NCBI RefSeq assembly: GCF_002483315.1
Contig: NZ_DLHR01000015.1
Span: 108,957-172,956 of the forward strand
Reading direction: 5' to 3'
Origin: Flavobacterium sp. UBA7663
GTDB taxonomy: Bacteria; Bacteroidota; Bacteroidia; Flavobacteriales; Flavobacteriaceae
Length of the DNA stretch: 64,000 bases
Part shown: positions 51,690 through 61,400 of the stretch, piece after piece
Layout of the letters: every line of letters starts with the position of its first letter
Numbering within the stretch: the stretch's first letter is position 1
Translations under genes and position numbers: made by a program
Notes under the pieces: generated by a model
The model's input: only the letters and a program-made list of their open reading frames with translations
Told to the model about the DNA's origin: nothing
The model's database searches: none

Positions 51690-53576
51690 ATGGCATCAGG
51701 AAAAATTAATGTTTCAGTAGAAAACATCTTTCCCTTAATTAAAAAGTTTTTGTACAGCGACCACGAAATTTTTCTTCGTGAATTAGTATCGAATGCGACC
51801 GACGCTACTTTAAAATTAAAACATTTAACCAGTATTGGCGAAGCTAAAGTAGAATATGGCAATCCAATCATCGAAGTAAAAATCGACAAAGAAGGTAAAA
51901 AACTACACATCATTGACCAAGGATTAGGAATGAGTGCCGATGAAGTGGAAAAATACATCAACCAAATTGCTTTTTCAGGTGCAGAAGAGTTTTTAGAAAA
52001 ATATAAAGATTCTGCCAAAGATTCAGGTGTAATTGGTCATTTTGGACTTGGATTTTATTCTGCTTTTATGGTTGCAGAAAAAGTGGAAATCATTACAAAA
52101 TCATACAAAGACGAACCCGCAGCACATTGGACATGCGATGGAAGTCCGGAATTTACTTTAATACCTCATGACAAAACAGAAAGAGGTTCTGAAATCATCT
52201 TACATATTGCAGAAGATTCACTTGAATTTTTAGAAGAATATAAAATCCGTGAATTGTTAACTAAATATAACAAATTCATGTCGGTGCCAATTAAATTTGG
52301 AACGAAAAAAGAAGCACTTCCAAAACCAGAAGATGCTCCAGAAGATTACAAAACAGAATACCAAGAAGTAGACAACATCATCAACAATCCAAATCCTGCT
52401 TGGACTAAACAGCCTGTGGATTTAACAGATGAAGATTACAAAAAATTCTATCACGAATTGTATCCAATGCAGTTTGAAGAGCCGTTATTCAACATTCACT
52501 TAAATGTAGATTATCCGTTTAACTTGACAGGAATTTTATATTTTCCAAAAATGGGAGCTGATCTACAATTACAAAAAGATAAAATTCAATTGTACCAAAA
52601 TCAGGTATATGTTACCGATAATGTGGAAGGAATTGTACCTGAGTTTTTAGGAATGTTGAAAGGTGTGATTGATTCGCCAGATATTCCGTTAAACGTATCG
52701 CGTTCGTATTTACAAGCGGATGGCAATGTGAAGAAAATTTCGAACTACATCACTCGTAAAGTAGCGGACAAATTGAAATCATTATTCAACGAAAATCGTG
52801 AAGATTTCGAGCAAAAATGGAACGACATCAAAATTGTATTGGAATACGGAATGCTTTCGGAACCAAAATTCTATGAAAAAGCAGGCGATTTTGTATTGTA
52901 TCCAACTACTGATGATAAATACTTTACATTATCCGAATTAAAAGAAAATTTAAAAGACAATCAAACCGACAAAAATGGAAAATTAGTTGTGCTTTACGCT
53001 TCAAATAAAGACGCGCAACACAGTTATATTGACATTGCAAAAGAAAAAGGCTATCAAGTGTTATTGTTAGATTCACCAATTGTATCACATTTAATTCAAA
53101 AATTAGAAGCTGATAACGAGAATGTAACTTTTGCACGTGTAGACGCAGATCATATTGACAAATTGATTCAAAAAGATGATGTTCAAATTTCAAAATTAAG
53201 CGAAGATGAACAAACCAATTTAAAATCGGTTTTAGAAGCAATTGTTCCAAAAGCAAACTACACAGTTCAATTAGAACCAATGGATAGCAACGCTGCACCA
53301 TTTATGATTACGCAACCCGAATTTATGCGAAGAATGAAAGAAATGAGTGCTTCTGGCGGTGGTGGCATGTTTGGTATGGGTAATTTTCCAGATATGTATA
53401 ATTTGGTAGTGAATTCTAACTCAAATTTAGCAACAACTATTCTACAAACCGAAGATAAATCGGCACAAGAATTATTAGTAAAACAAGCTTTAGATTTAGC
53501 AAAAATTTCACAAGGATTGCTAAAAGGAGAAGAGTTGACTGCTTTTGTGAAGAGAAGTTTTGAAACGTTGAAATAA
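51690..53576 (+). CDS. htpG: Molecular chaperone HtpG (Hsp90)
   Basis: ATP-dependent cytosolic chaperone, 628 residues, normal for the family. The N-terminal GHKL ATPase has FLRELVSNATDAT (the Asn that binds Mg), IIDQGLGMS and VIGHFGLGFYSAF. The middle domain includes GILYFPKM and the catalytic-loop Arg in LNVSRSYLQ. The C-terminal dimerisation domain ends without the eukaryotic MEEVD. Single gene; the upstream palindrome may be an operator. Confidence 0.97.
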   Translation: MASGKINVSVENIFPLIKKFLYSDHEIFLRELVSNATDATLKLKHLTSIGEAKVEYGNPIIEVKIDKEGKKLHIIDQGLGMSADEVEKYINQIAFSGAEEFLEKYKDSAKDSGVIGHFGLGFYSAFMVAEKVEIITKSYKDEPAAHWTCDGSPEFTLIPHDKTERGSEIILHIAEDSLEFLEEYKIRELLTKYNKFMSVPIKFGTKKEALPKPEDAPEDYKTEYQEVDNIINNPNPAWTKQPVDLTDEDYKKFYHELYPMQFEEPLFNIHLNVDYPFNLTGILYFPKMGADLQLQKDKIQLYQNQVYVTDNVEGIVPEFLGMLKGVIDSPDIPLNVSRSYLQADGNVKKISNYITRKVADKLKSLFNENREDFEQKWNDIKIVLEYGMLSEPKFYEKAGDFVLYPTTDDKYFTLSELKENLKDNQTDKNGKLVVLYASNKDAQHSYIDIAKEKGYQVLLLDSPIVSHLIQKLEADNENVTFARVDADHIDKLIQKDDVQISKLSEDEQTNLKSVLEAIVPKANYTVQLEPMDSNAAPFMITQPEFMRRMKEMSASGGGGMFGMGNFPDMYNLVVNSNSNLATTILQTEDKSAQELLVKQALDLAKISQGLLKGEELTAFVKRSFETLK

Positions 53577-53658
53577 TATGATTTTCAGAAATATTATTTT
53601 CAAAAAAACATACTAAAGTTAATTTTATATCGTTAACAAGGTATTAAACACACCAATT

Positions 53659-53859
53659 ATGAAGAAAAAAATTTTAAATATTTTAACAATTGCATCAATA
53701 ATCACCACTATTGGTTTTATTGCAGATGGCGATGTTAAAGAACCAAACGTTATAATGCGATTTTTCGAATTTTTTATGATGACCGGAATTGTTTTTACCT
53801 TAATTTCTATAATTTATTTTAGTTATGCATTTGCAAAAAAGAATATTCTGAAAATCTAA
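53659..53859 (+). CDS. Small two-helix membrane protein, function unknown
   Basis: A 66-residue protein with two hydrophobic helices (ILTIASIITTIGFIA and VFTLISIIYFSYAF) joined by a short loop (DVKEPN). A basic start and end. I recognise no family. It is followed by a strong terminator and preceded by 82 bases from htpG. Confidence 0.6.
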   Translation: MKKKILNILTIASIITTIGFIADGDVKEPNVIMRFFEFFMMTGIVFTLISIIYFSYAFAKKNILKI

Positions 53860-53885
53860 AAATAAATTCAACACTATAACTACAA

Positions 53886-53920
53886 AACCTACAAGGAATT
53901 TGAAATCCTTGTAGGTTTTT
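53886..53920 (+). terminator. Terminator of the small membrane protein gene
   Basis: A 12-bp stem AACCTACAAGGA / TCCTTGTAGGTT followed by a run of T. The next gene's -7 box (TAAATTTG, 53926-53933) lies directly behind it. Confidence 0.85.
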
Positions 53921-53951
53921 TTTTGTAAATTTGAATTATAAGAAATATATC

Positions 53952-54389
53952 ATGAAAAATCTAACATTCGAAATCGAAATAAACGCTTCTGCTGATAAAG
54001 TTTGGAACGCCATGTGGACTGAAGAAAATTATAAAAAATGGACAGCCGCTTTTTGCGAAGGTTCGTATGCAAAGTCTTCATGGAAACAAGGCGAACGTAT
54101 TCATTTTTTAGATCCAAACGGAAATGGTATGTACAGTGAAATATCTACTTTAGTTCCGAATGAAAAAATGTTTTTTACTCATCTTGGTAATATTAAAAAC
54201 TTTGAAGAACAACCTTTAGACGAAGCTACAAAAGCTTGGACAGGAGCACAAGAAAAATACACTATAATTTCAAACGGAGCAACTTTAAAAGTTTTAGTAA
54301 CACTTGATATAGTTGATGAATACGCTAATTTCTTTTTAGAATCTTTTCCAAAAGGATTAGCAACCATAAAAGAAATCGCTGAGAAATAA
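53952..54389 (+). CDS. SRPBCC (AHSA1-like) domain protein
   Basis: A 145-residue cytosolic protein with a START/Bet v1-like fold. The N-terminus FEIEINASADKVWNAMWTEENYKKW is the family pattern, with the usual later GATLKVLVTLDIVDEY. It can bind a hydrophobic ligand or act as a chaperone partner. I use the ATG at 53952 because the frame's earlier ATG at 53931 lies inside the TAAATTTG -7 box. It overlaps the next gene by one base (TAATG). Confidence 0.85.
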   Translation: MKNLTFEIEINASADKVWNAMWTEENYKKWTAAFCEGSYAKSSWKQGERIHFLDPNGNGMYSEISTLVPNEKMFFTHLGNIKNFEEQPLDEATKAWTGAQEKYTIISNGATLKVLVTLDIVDEYANFFLESFPKGLATIKEIAEK

Positions 54390-55315
54390 TGAAAGAACCA
54401 TTTCAAATCATCTTTGTTCTGCTTTTGGGAATTTTTGGTTTTTCGCAAGAACATATAAAACCAATACCGGGTTTTGACATTTTAAAAAAATATCAAAACG
54501 TTCGTGATTTTACTATTTCTACATCTCAAGATGAAATTTATTTCACCATTCAAAATCCTTCCGAAGAACGAGCTGTAATTGCCGTAATTAAGAAAAAGAA
54601 AAAAAGATGGTCTGAACCCGAAATGACAACGTTTTCTGGAAACTATAGAAACATCGAACCCTTTTTAACGCAAGATGGTTTACGTTTGTATTTCGCATCG
54701 AACCGACCTATTGACGATACGACAACAAAAGCGAAAGATTACGACATTTGGTACGTAGAACGAAAAGACCTAAAAAGTAAATGGTCGAAACCAATAAATG
54801 TTGGTGCTCCAGTAAACTCTGCTAAAGATGAATTTTATCCTTGCGTCACAGCAAATAGAAATTTATATTTTACTTCAGATGCAATAAAAACGTTTGGAAA
54901 AGATGACATTTTAGTATGCAAATGGGACGGAAAACAATATACCGAACCTGAAAATTTAGGCATGAATATCAATTCAACAGGATATGAATTTAACGCTTTT
55001 GTGAGTCCGAATGAAGAATTCATTATTTATACTTGCTACGGAAGACCAGACGGTTTAGGAAGTGGCGATTTATATATCAGTTACAAGAACAATAAAGGAA
55101 ATTGGGATGAACCAAAGAACTTAGGAGAAAAAATCAATTCCAAGCAAATGGATTATTGTCCGTTTTACGATGCAACTACACAAACACTCTACTTCACGAG
55201 TAAAAGAATGATTGTAATTGATAAAACATTCACTAATTTAAAAGAATTTGAAACCGAAATTTCTAGTTATGAAAACGGATTTAGTAGAATTTACAAATAT
55301 CAAGTAAAGTTATAA
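54389..55315 (+). CDS. Exported beta-propeller (PD40/TolB-like) protein
   Basis: A 308-residue protein with a signal peptide (to about FGFSQ) and four to five WD40-like PD40 repeats: PFLTQDGLRLYFASNRP, PCVTANRNLYFTSD, AFVSPNEEFIIYTC and PFYDATTQTLYFTSK. Similar propellers sit in OmpA-linked or protease-associated proteins of Bacteroidota. Target unknown. It overlaps the SRPBCC gene by one base and is followed after two bases by the DUF2721 gene, so the three form an operon. Confidence 0.85.
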   Translation: MKEPFQIIFVLLLGIFGFSQEHIKPIPGFDILKKYQNVRDFTISTSQDEIYFTIQNPSEERAVIAVIKKKKKRWSEPEMTTFSGNYRNIEPFLTQDGLRLYFASNRPIDDTTTKAKDYDIWYVERKDLKSKWSKPINVGAPVNSAKDEFYPCVTANRNLYFTSDAIKTFGKDDILVCKWDGKQYTEPENLGMNINSTGYEFNAFVSPNEEFIIYTCYGRPDGLGSGDLYISYKNNKGNWDEPKNLGEKINSKQMDYCPFYDATTQTLYFTSKRMIVIDKTFTNLKEFETEISSYENGFSRIYKYQVKL

Positions 55316-55317
55316 TC

Positions 55318-55716
55318 ATGGCACTATCTATAGAAACTCCAGCTTTATTATTCTCAGCAACATCGTTGATTCTTTTAGCCTATACAAATCGATTTTTAAC
55401 GATTGCACAGATCATTCGTAATTTAAAGAAAAACTATGACGACAATCACAATAAAAACATCCTTCTAGAAATCAAAAATCTGAATTTACGATTAACATTA
55501 ATTCGTTACATGCAATTGTTTGGCGTAATGTGTTTGTTTTTATCGGTTTTTGCGATGTTATTACTTTATGTAAATCAAGAAAATCTTGGTATTTACTTTT
55601 TTGGATCTAGTTTACTTTGTTTATTGATTTCTTTGGGAATCTCGTTTTGGGAAATCAGTATTTCCGTTAATGCTTTGAGAGTTCATTTGAAAGATTTATC
55701 AGAAGATGTTGAATAA
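55318..55716 (+). CDS. DUF2721-family membrane protein
   Basis: A 132-residue protein with three predicted membrane helices (TPALLFSATSLILLAYTNRF, YMQLFGVMCLFLSVFAMLLL and FGSSLLCLLISLGISF) and the DUF2721 linker of charged helix after the first one. No known function. It begins two bases after the propeller gene. Confidence 0.8.
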   Translation: MALSIETPALLFSATSLILLAYTNRFLTIAQIIRNLKKNYDDNHNKNILLEIKNLNLRLTLIRYMQLFGVMCLFLSVFAMLLLYVNQENLGIYFFGSSLLCLLISLGISFWEISISVNALRVHLKDLSEDVE

Positions 55717-55780
55717 AGTTTTAATTTTTATTAAACCTTTTATATTTTAAGATGTCAAATAGTAATAAAAAACATTAATT

Positions 55781-56599
55781 ATGAAAAGATTACCCTTTCT
55801 TTTGTTGTTAATTTTTGGAATTACAACAAGCTATGGTCAAGAAAATGGCAAAGATGATTTTCCTGAATTTACAGGTGAGAATTTTAGCTTAGAAGGTGCT
55901 TTAGCCCTATTTAAGCAAGCAAAATCACTAGAAGAATTTGAAAAATTGATTAATGAAGAAAACAATAATGTTAACAATATTGATTTAAACAATGATGGTG
56001 AAATTGATTACATTGTGGTGCAAGATATTCAAGAGAATAATACGCATGTAATTGTTTTAAGCACGTATTTAAGTGAAAAAGAAAAACAAGACATTGCAAC
56101 AATTGGGATAGAAAAAACAGGAAATGAATCGGCAATACTACAGATTGAAGGCGATTCAGAATTATATGCAGAAAATACTATTGTTGAACCTTTTGAAGTC
56201 GATGAAAAAATTGAAAAATCAAAAGGCGGACCAAATGTTCCTGAAATTACACCAACCGGTGTAGTAGTAAATGTTTGGTTTTGGCCAAGTGTTCGTTTCT
56301 TATATGCGCCTGGGTATGTAGTTTGGGTTTCTCCTCACCGTTGGGGATTTTATCCAAGATGGTGGAAACCATGGAAACCCTATCGATATTCTGTTTTTTA
56401 CGGAAAATGTGCACATCATCGTGTGTATTATCGAAAAACTACAACACACAGAGTTGTTGTTGCTAGAAAAGTATATACACCTAGAAGAAGCAAATCAACT
56501 GTAGTAGTACATAACAGAAGAGGAACTACAGTAATACACAAAAACAAAAGAGGAAAAACTACCGTGGTAAAAACAAAACGTCGTAGTGGTAGAAGATAA
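55781..56599 (+). CDS. Exported protein with calcium-loop-like motif and basic tail
   Basis: A 272-residue exported protein (signal peptide to about SYGQE). An acidic N-terminal half contains a DLNNDGEIDYIVV segment that looks like a calcium-binding EF-hand or dockerin-type loop, followed by a strand-rich segment. A proline/tryptophan-rich middle (WFWPSVRFLYAPGYVVWVS, RWGFYPRWWKPW) resembles flavobacterial surface proteins. The last 60 residues are strongly basic with repeated TTVVxxK/R units (KSTVVVHNRRG, KRGKTTVVKTKR). I cannot assign a function; the basic tail could bind polyanions. Confidence 0.7.
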   Translation: MKRLPFLLLLIFGITTSYGQENGKDDFPEFTGENFSLEGALALFKQAKSLEEFEKLINEENNNVNNIDLNNDGEIDYIVVQDIQENNTHVIVLSTYLSEKEKQDIATIGIEKTGNESAILQIEGDSELYAENTIVEPFEVDEKIEKSKGGPNVPEITPTGVVVNVWFWPSVRFLYAPGYVVWVSPHRWGFYPRWWKPWKPYRYSVFYGKCAHHRVYYRKTTTHRVVVARKVYTPRRSKSTVVVHNRRGTTVIHKNKRGKTTVVKTKRRSGRR

Positions 56600-56626
56600 G
56601 GATTGGTTTATTATATAATTTGTAGT

Positions 56627-56661
56627 AAAATCTCGTTTAAAGCAATTTTAAACGAGATTTT
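56627..56661. terminator. Bidirectional terminator
   Basis: A 14-bp stem in which AAATCTCGTTTAAA pairs with TTTAAACGAGATTT over a 5-base loop, between convergent genes. Confidence 0.9.
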
Positions 56662-56689
56662 TTTATTAAATGCCTTATGATGATTCAAA

Positions 56690-58789
56690 TTAATTACCAA
56701 TAGCAGGCTGATCTTCTTTTTTATCATTATTTAAAATATTACCTTCTTCTTTTGCTAATTTATTTTTAGTCGGAATTTTATAATTTAATGTGATTCCTAC
56801 TCTTCTTGAATCGTTTTTACTTTCATAAACTAAATCCGTTCCTAAGGCATTAAATCCTTGTTTATTGGTGTTAAAAATATCGTTACAATAAACAGAAACC
56901 GATAAATTATTGTTTAAGAATTTCTTAGCAAATGTAACATCAAATTGTTGACTAAACGGCGCTCGATTTTCATAATAGAAATAATTTCCTCCTGTTGATG
57001 AAGTATTATAATTTGCCGTAAACTTAATTTTACTTGGCAAAACAATTTGAGACATAGCATTAAAAAACCACAAACCTTTTCCGCTAACATCAGGCAAAAT
57101 GTGCTTTTGATGTCCAACATACAAGTATAAAAAATTAATCTCATCTGGATTAAAATCAAACTTCAAGGTTTCCTTTAATCCTTTTGTAAATAACATATAC
57201 GGAACAGGCAAGCCCAAATTAAAATTATGAATGGTTACTTGCGGGATATTTTCTGAAACACTTGCAGCTCCATCGCCATCAGTAATTATTCTGTTCATTA
57301 CCTGATTATTGGCATCGCTACGAGAATAACCAATGAAAAAGTATTCAAAAGCACTTATTTTAAACTCATAATTATCAAAAATGGTAGGTTCTAAATTTGG
57401 GTTACCAAAAAACGAAACATTTGGATTTTGATAATTGGTATTGTTCGGATTTAAAGCAGATGTATTGGGTAAGCTAATCTTTTTATTATAATTCGCATTC
57501 ACAAAAACTTGTGGAATTATATTGTATTGAATGCTTGCATTTGGAAAAAATCGGGTTTGATTAAATGGGATTAATTCATCCGTATCTGTATTTCCATCAA
57601 TAGCATAGGACTCTAGTCTTCCTCCTAAAATAAAATCAAACTTTTTATAGGTAGATTGAAATTCAGTATAAGCTGCTAAAGTGGTTCGTTGATAATCTAA
57701 ATTAGTTACACCTAAATTTTGCGCTTCAAATTCTAATTTATCGGCTAAAACTCCAGTAGAAAATTTAGTTTTCTCTAAAAATGAAAATTCTTGGGAATAA
57801 TCGGTTTTAAACTGATAAAACAATTGATTATAACCATTATCTAATACTGAATTTCCAGAAACTCTGTTCGTTAAATCAAAATTATTATTAACCGAATTCA
57901 CATTAAATCTAAAATCTAATTTTTTAGTTGCATCATCAAATCGTTTTTGATAATTTAGAGCAACATCATTTCTGTTGAGTTTATTTTTACTTTTATCGCT
58001 AGTATTAAATCCAAAACCACTAGCATCAATTAAAGCATTATTATTTGAAGTGGTGAAATCGTAATTGACCAAAAATCTATCTTTTTTAAAATCGAACTTT
58101 AAACCGGTTTTAAAAAAGTAAAAACGATTTTCTCTATCAGTTGTGTTTTTAGAAAGTACAGTAGTTTCATTTTGAAAATTTGTGCGTTGATAACCTTGGT
58201 TAAAGTTTTGTCCCAATTGTACTTGCCAACCAAACCATTTATTTTTAGCATTTACCAATAAACTATTGTTAAATCGATGGCGTGATTTATCATATTTTGT
58301 ATAACTATATCCGTTTGAATACGTTGCCGAAAGATACTTTTTAGCGTTTTTTGAAGTAACAATATTTATAATTGCACCACCAGAAGTTGCAGGAAATTCG
58401 GCTCCAGGTTGCGTAATAATTTCCACTTTTTCAATAGAATTTGCAGGAAGACTTTCTAAATAGGAAGTTAATTCGTTAGAATAAATATTCAATGGTCTGG
58501 CGTCCATAAACACTTCTAATTGTTTTCCTTGATACATCATTCCAGCTACATCAGAAACGATTAATCCAGGTAGTTTTTTTAATCCTTCCATCACAGAACC
58601 CGAATTCAAATGGCTTTGTTCAGAAAAATCAAATATGGTTCTGTCGGCTTTTTGTTCAATACTTTTCTTTTTAGATTGCACCACAACTTCATTTAATTCG
58701 GTGGTTTTTACGCTATCTTTAGGTGTTTCTTCTTGAGCAATTGAAAATTGAAAGGTTAAAAAAGAAAGGCAAATTAAAAAATTTCTCAT
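56690..58789 (-). CDS. Outer-membrane TonB-receptor-like barrel
   Basis: A 699-residue outer-membrane protein. After a signal peptide (to about FSIAQ) it goes directly into a plug-like region (TELNEVVVQSKK, IEKVEIITQPGAEFP, GGAIINIVTS), without the carboxypeptidase-like domain found in the receptor at 42034. The barrel has the OMP beta-barrel family 3 pattern. It is a divergent paralogue of the other receptor with a shorter N-terminus. Substrate unknown; no partner genes alongside. Confidence 0.88.
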   Translation of the reverse strand: MRNFLICLSFLTFQFSIAQEETPKDSVKTTELNEVVVQSKKKSIEQKADRTIFDFSEQSHLNSGSVMEGLKKLPGLIVSDVAGMMYQGKQLEVFMDARPLNIYSNELTSYLESLPANSIEKVEIITQPGAEFPATSGGAIINIVTSKNAKKYLSATYSNGYSYTKYDKSRHRFNNSLLVNAKNKWFGWQVQLGQNFNQGYQRTNFQNETTVLSKNTTDRENRFYFFKTGLKFDFKKDRFLVNYDFTTSNNNALIDASGFGFNTSDKSKNKLNRNDVALNYQKRFDDATKKLDFRFNVNSVNNNFDLTNRVSGNSVLDNGYNQLFYQFKTDYSQEFSFLEKTKFSTGVLADKLEFEAQNLGVTNLDYQRTTLAAYTEFQSTYKKFDFILGGRLESYAIDGNTDTDELIPFNQTRFFPNASIQYNIIPQVFVNANYNKKISLPNTSALNPNNTNYQNPNVSFFGNPNLEPTIFDNYEFKISAFEYFFIGYSRSDANNQVMNRIITDGDGAASVSENIPQVTIHNFNLGLPVPYMLFTKGLKETLKFDFNPDEINFLYLYVGHQKHILPDVSGKGLWFFNAMSQIVLPSKIKFTANYNTSSTGGNYFYYENRAPFSQQFDVTFAKKFLNNNLSVSVYCNDIFNTNKQGFNALGTDLVYESKNDSRRVGITLNYKIPTKNKLAKEEGNILNNDKKEDQPAIGN

Positions 58790-58847
58790 TGTAGTAATTT
58801 ATTTGCAATTAGTAGGCTTTTTTCTTTTTTGTTACAAATAAAATTTT

Positions 58848-59444
58848 TTATTCTACAATCCACAACAAAACTGGTTTTTCTGATTGTTGTAAACGTTCAT
58901 CTAATTTTCCCATAAATGCATCAGAAACCGCCGGGCAACCCCAACTCAATGGTGAGTATTTTGGATACACTTCTTTATTTTTAACAGCACTCCACGAATG
59001 TAAAACCACTACTCTTTTCTCAGCATTTTTATTAGTTGATTCTAGTCCATGAAGCCAATATTTTACGTTGATTCCCCACGAACTATAGTCGCGATTACCA
59101 ATTTTATACTTTCCTTTCATAGAACAATGACTATCTATTCGATGATCAAATTTCACTTTTTTCCACTTGTCTGGATTTTCTTCAAATTGGTCACAACTTC
59201 CGTGAGTAACCAAATTCCTATCCAATACTTTCTTAGTTTTAAAATCATAAATAAAAAATCGGTTTTTACCCGAATGAATACTTAAATCAACTAAAAAATA
59301 ATAGGACTCATTATAATCATTCTCTTTGCAAAAGGTTTTTGCTTCTTTATGATAGGAATTGTAATCTTTTACCGTTAAGGTTTCGACCTCCGAATTATTA
59401 CAACAAAAAAAACAAACCGCAATCAATAGCAAAAAGTGTTTCAT
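58848..59444 (-). CDS. Murein L,D-transpeptidase catalytic-domain-like lipoprotein
   Basis: A 198-residue exported protein from the ATG at 59444, with a signal peptide ending in a Cys-rich lipobox region (CFFCCNN). It matches the YkuD_2 type of L,D-transpeptidase catalytic domain: VVVLHSWSAV has the His, and LSWGCPAVSDAFM has the catalytic Cys. It should link or attach peptidoglycan stems, or act on a related substrate. Small and single-domain. The frame's earlier start gives ten residues before the signal peptide and is less likely. Confidence 0.85.
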   Translation of the reverse strand: MKHFLLLIAVCFFCCNNSEVETLTVKDYNSYHKEAKTFCKENDYNESYYFLVDLSIHSGKNRFFIYDFKTKKVLDRNLVTHGSCDQFEENPDKWKKVKFDHRIDSHCSMKGKYKIGNRDYSSWGINVKYWLHGLESTNKNAEKRVVVLHSWSAVKNKEVYPKYSPLSWGCPAVSDAFMGKLDERLQQSEKPVLLWIVE

Positions 59445-59604
59445 AGAAATGGGATTAAAATGATATAACTCCACTTTTTGATTTTTATTTAAGGGTATGC
59501 TGTTAAATTCTTACTAAAATTAAACCATCCAAAAAATCTTTTTTCTTTTATCTATTCTCTTTTTTCTTTTTACCCTATCTTTGCGCCCCTTAAAAATTTA
59601 GGAA

Positions 59605-60513
59605 ATGTCGAACAACAATATCATAAAAGGAGTTTTTCTTGTAGCATTAGGAGCAACAAGTTACGGAATGTTAGCCACTTTCGTAAAACTAGCATACAAA
59701 GAAAATTTCACAACTGCCGAGGTAACTTCTTCCCAATTCATTTTAGGTATCATTGGAATTTTAATTATCAATTTGTTCCAAAGAACCAAAAATAAAAATA
59801 CTGCTGTAAAAGCAACACCAAAGAACATTTTTCATTTAATGTTAGCTGGAACTTCTTTAGGAATGACCAGTGTTTTCTACTATTTAGCAGTAAAATATAT
59901 TCCAGTTTCAATTGGAATTGTATTATTAATGCAAACCGTTTGGATGGGTGTTTTATTAGAATGGTTTTTAGATAAAAAAGCGCCATCGGCTCAAAAAATA
60001 ATTTCTGTAATCATTGTTTTAATCGGAACGGCTTTAGCAATTAACATCTTTAAAATAGATTTTAACAACCCAACAATTGATTGGGCAAACGGATTATTTT
60101 GGGGAATTTTAGCAGCTGCTTCTTTTACTACAACTATGTTTACTGCAAACAAAGTCGCATTAGGAATTTCTTCAGCACAAAGAAGTTTGTACATGCTTTT
60201 AGGTGGAGCTGTAATAGTTTTTGGCTTTAGTTTATATACACAAACAACGCCCTTTAACTTTGAAATTTTTGCTAAATGGGGAATTGTTTTAGCATTATTT
60301 GGAACCATCATTCCTCCTTTGTTATTAAACGCAGGATTTCCTCATACTGGAATTGGATTAGGAAGTATTGTTTCTTCACTTGAATTACCAGTTTCGGTTA
60401 TGATGGCTTATTTTTTATTGAATGAACAAGTTTTGTTAATTCAATGGATTGGAATTGTGTTAATAATTGCTGCAATTATTATCATGAACATTCAGTTTAA
60501 GAAAAAAAATTAG
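59605..60513 (+). CDS. EamA-family (DMT) transporter
   Basis: A 302-residue inner-membrane protein with about ten helices in two EamA repeats (first about 8-140, second about 155-298). GATSYGMLATFVKLAY opens the first repeat and LSSLELPVSVMMAYFLLNEQV is the standard end block of the second. Family members export amino acids, nucleobases or drugs. No hint of substrate. A separate transcript. Confidence 0.9.
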   Translation: MSNNNIIKGVFLVALGATSYGMLATFVKLAYKENFTTAEVTSSQFILGIIGILIINLFQRTKNKNTAVKATPKNIFHLMLAGTSLGMTSVFYYLAVKYIPVSIGIVLLMQTVWMGVLLEWFLDKKAPSAQKIISVIIVLIGTALAINIFKIDFNNPTIDWANGLFWGILAAASFTTTMFTANKVALGISSAQRSLYMLLGGAVIVFGFSLYTQTTPFNFEIFAKWGIVLALFGTIIPPLLLNAGFPHTGIGLGSIVSSLELPVSVMMAYFLLNEQVLLIQWIGIVLIIAAIIIMNIQFKKKN

Positions 60514-60624
60514 CAAGAATTACACTGTTAATAACTTTATTTCCAACCATTTAATAAGCATTCTTTTTTTAGTAATTTTAGTTAAATAACCTTTACAAGA
60601 AATTGTAATTAAAACTATTTAACT

Positions 60625-61350
60625 ATGAGAAAATTATTTGCCGAATTTTTCGGAACCTTTTGGTTAGTATTTGGTGGATGTGGCGCTGCAGTTTTTGCAG
60701 CTGGCGTTCCAAATATTGGAATTGGATTAGCAGGTGTTTCACTAGCGTTTGGTTTAACCGTTTTAACTATGGCTTATGCTGTAGGTCATATTTCTGGCGG
60801 ACATTTTAATCCTGCAGTTACTTTTGGATTATGGGCAAGCGGACGTTTTTCATCAAAAGAAATTGTACCTTACATTGGGGCACAACTAATTGGTGCAACT
60901 GCCGCAGCTGGTGTTTTATACTTAATTTTAAGTGGCGGTAGCGGAACTGAATTTGCAGCTGATTCTGCTGGTGCTTTTGCATCAAATTTCTATGAATCTA
61001 ACGCATTTGATCCGAAAACATATTATAACGGTGTTGGATTTTCAATGGGAGCAGCATTTTTAGCTGAATTCATATTAACTATGTTTTTCTTAATTATCAT
61101 TTTAGGCGCAACAGATAAATTAGCCAACGGTAGATTTGCAGGAATTGCAATTGGTTTGGCTTTAACCTTAATCCACTTAATTAGTATTCCAATAACCAAC
61201 ACTTCTGTAAATCCTGCTCGTTCTACTTCTCAGGCTCTTTTTGTACAAGGTGAAGCCTTGAGCCAATTATGGTTATTTTGGGTAGCACCAATCGCTGGAG
61301 CCATTTTAGCAGGCTTTATTTATAAAAATTTATTACAAGACAACAAATAA
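60625..61350 (+). CDS. aqpZ: Aquaporin Z
   Basis: Water channel, 241 residues, six membrane helices. Both NPA boxes are visible: GHFNPAVTFG near residue 64 and TSVNPARSTSQALF near residue 191. The N-terminus (KLFAEFFGTFWLVFGGCGAAVFAAG) and the selectivity-filter context fit AqpZ rather than a glycerol facilitator. Single gene with a short UTR. Confidence 0.95.
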   Translation: MRKLFAEFFGTFWLVFGGCGAAVFAAGVPNIGIGLAGVSLAFGLTVLTMAYAVGHISGGHFNPAVTFGLWASGRFSSKEIVPYIGAQLIGATAAAGVLYLILSGGSGTEFAADSAGAFASNFYESNAFDPKTYYNGVGFSMGAAFLAEFILTMFFLIIILGATDKLANGRFAGIAIGLALTLIHLISIPITNTSVNPARSTSQALFVQGEALSQLWLFWVAPIAGAILAGFIYKNLLQDNK

Positions 61351-61400
61351 TATTCCCCATAAAAATAGTAAATTAGCGATGTTAATCATCGCTTTTTTTT

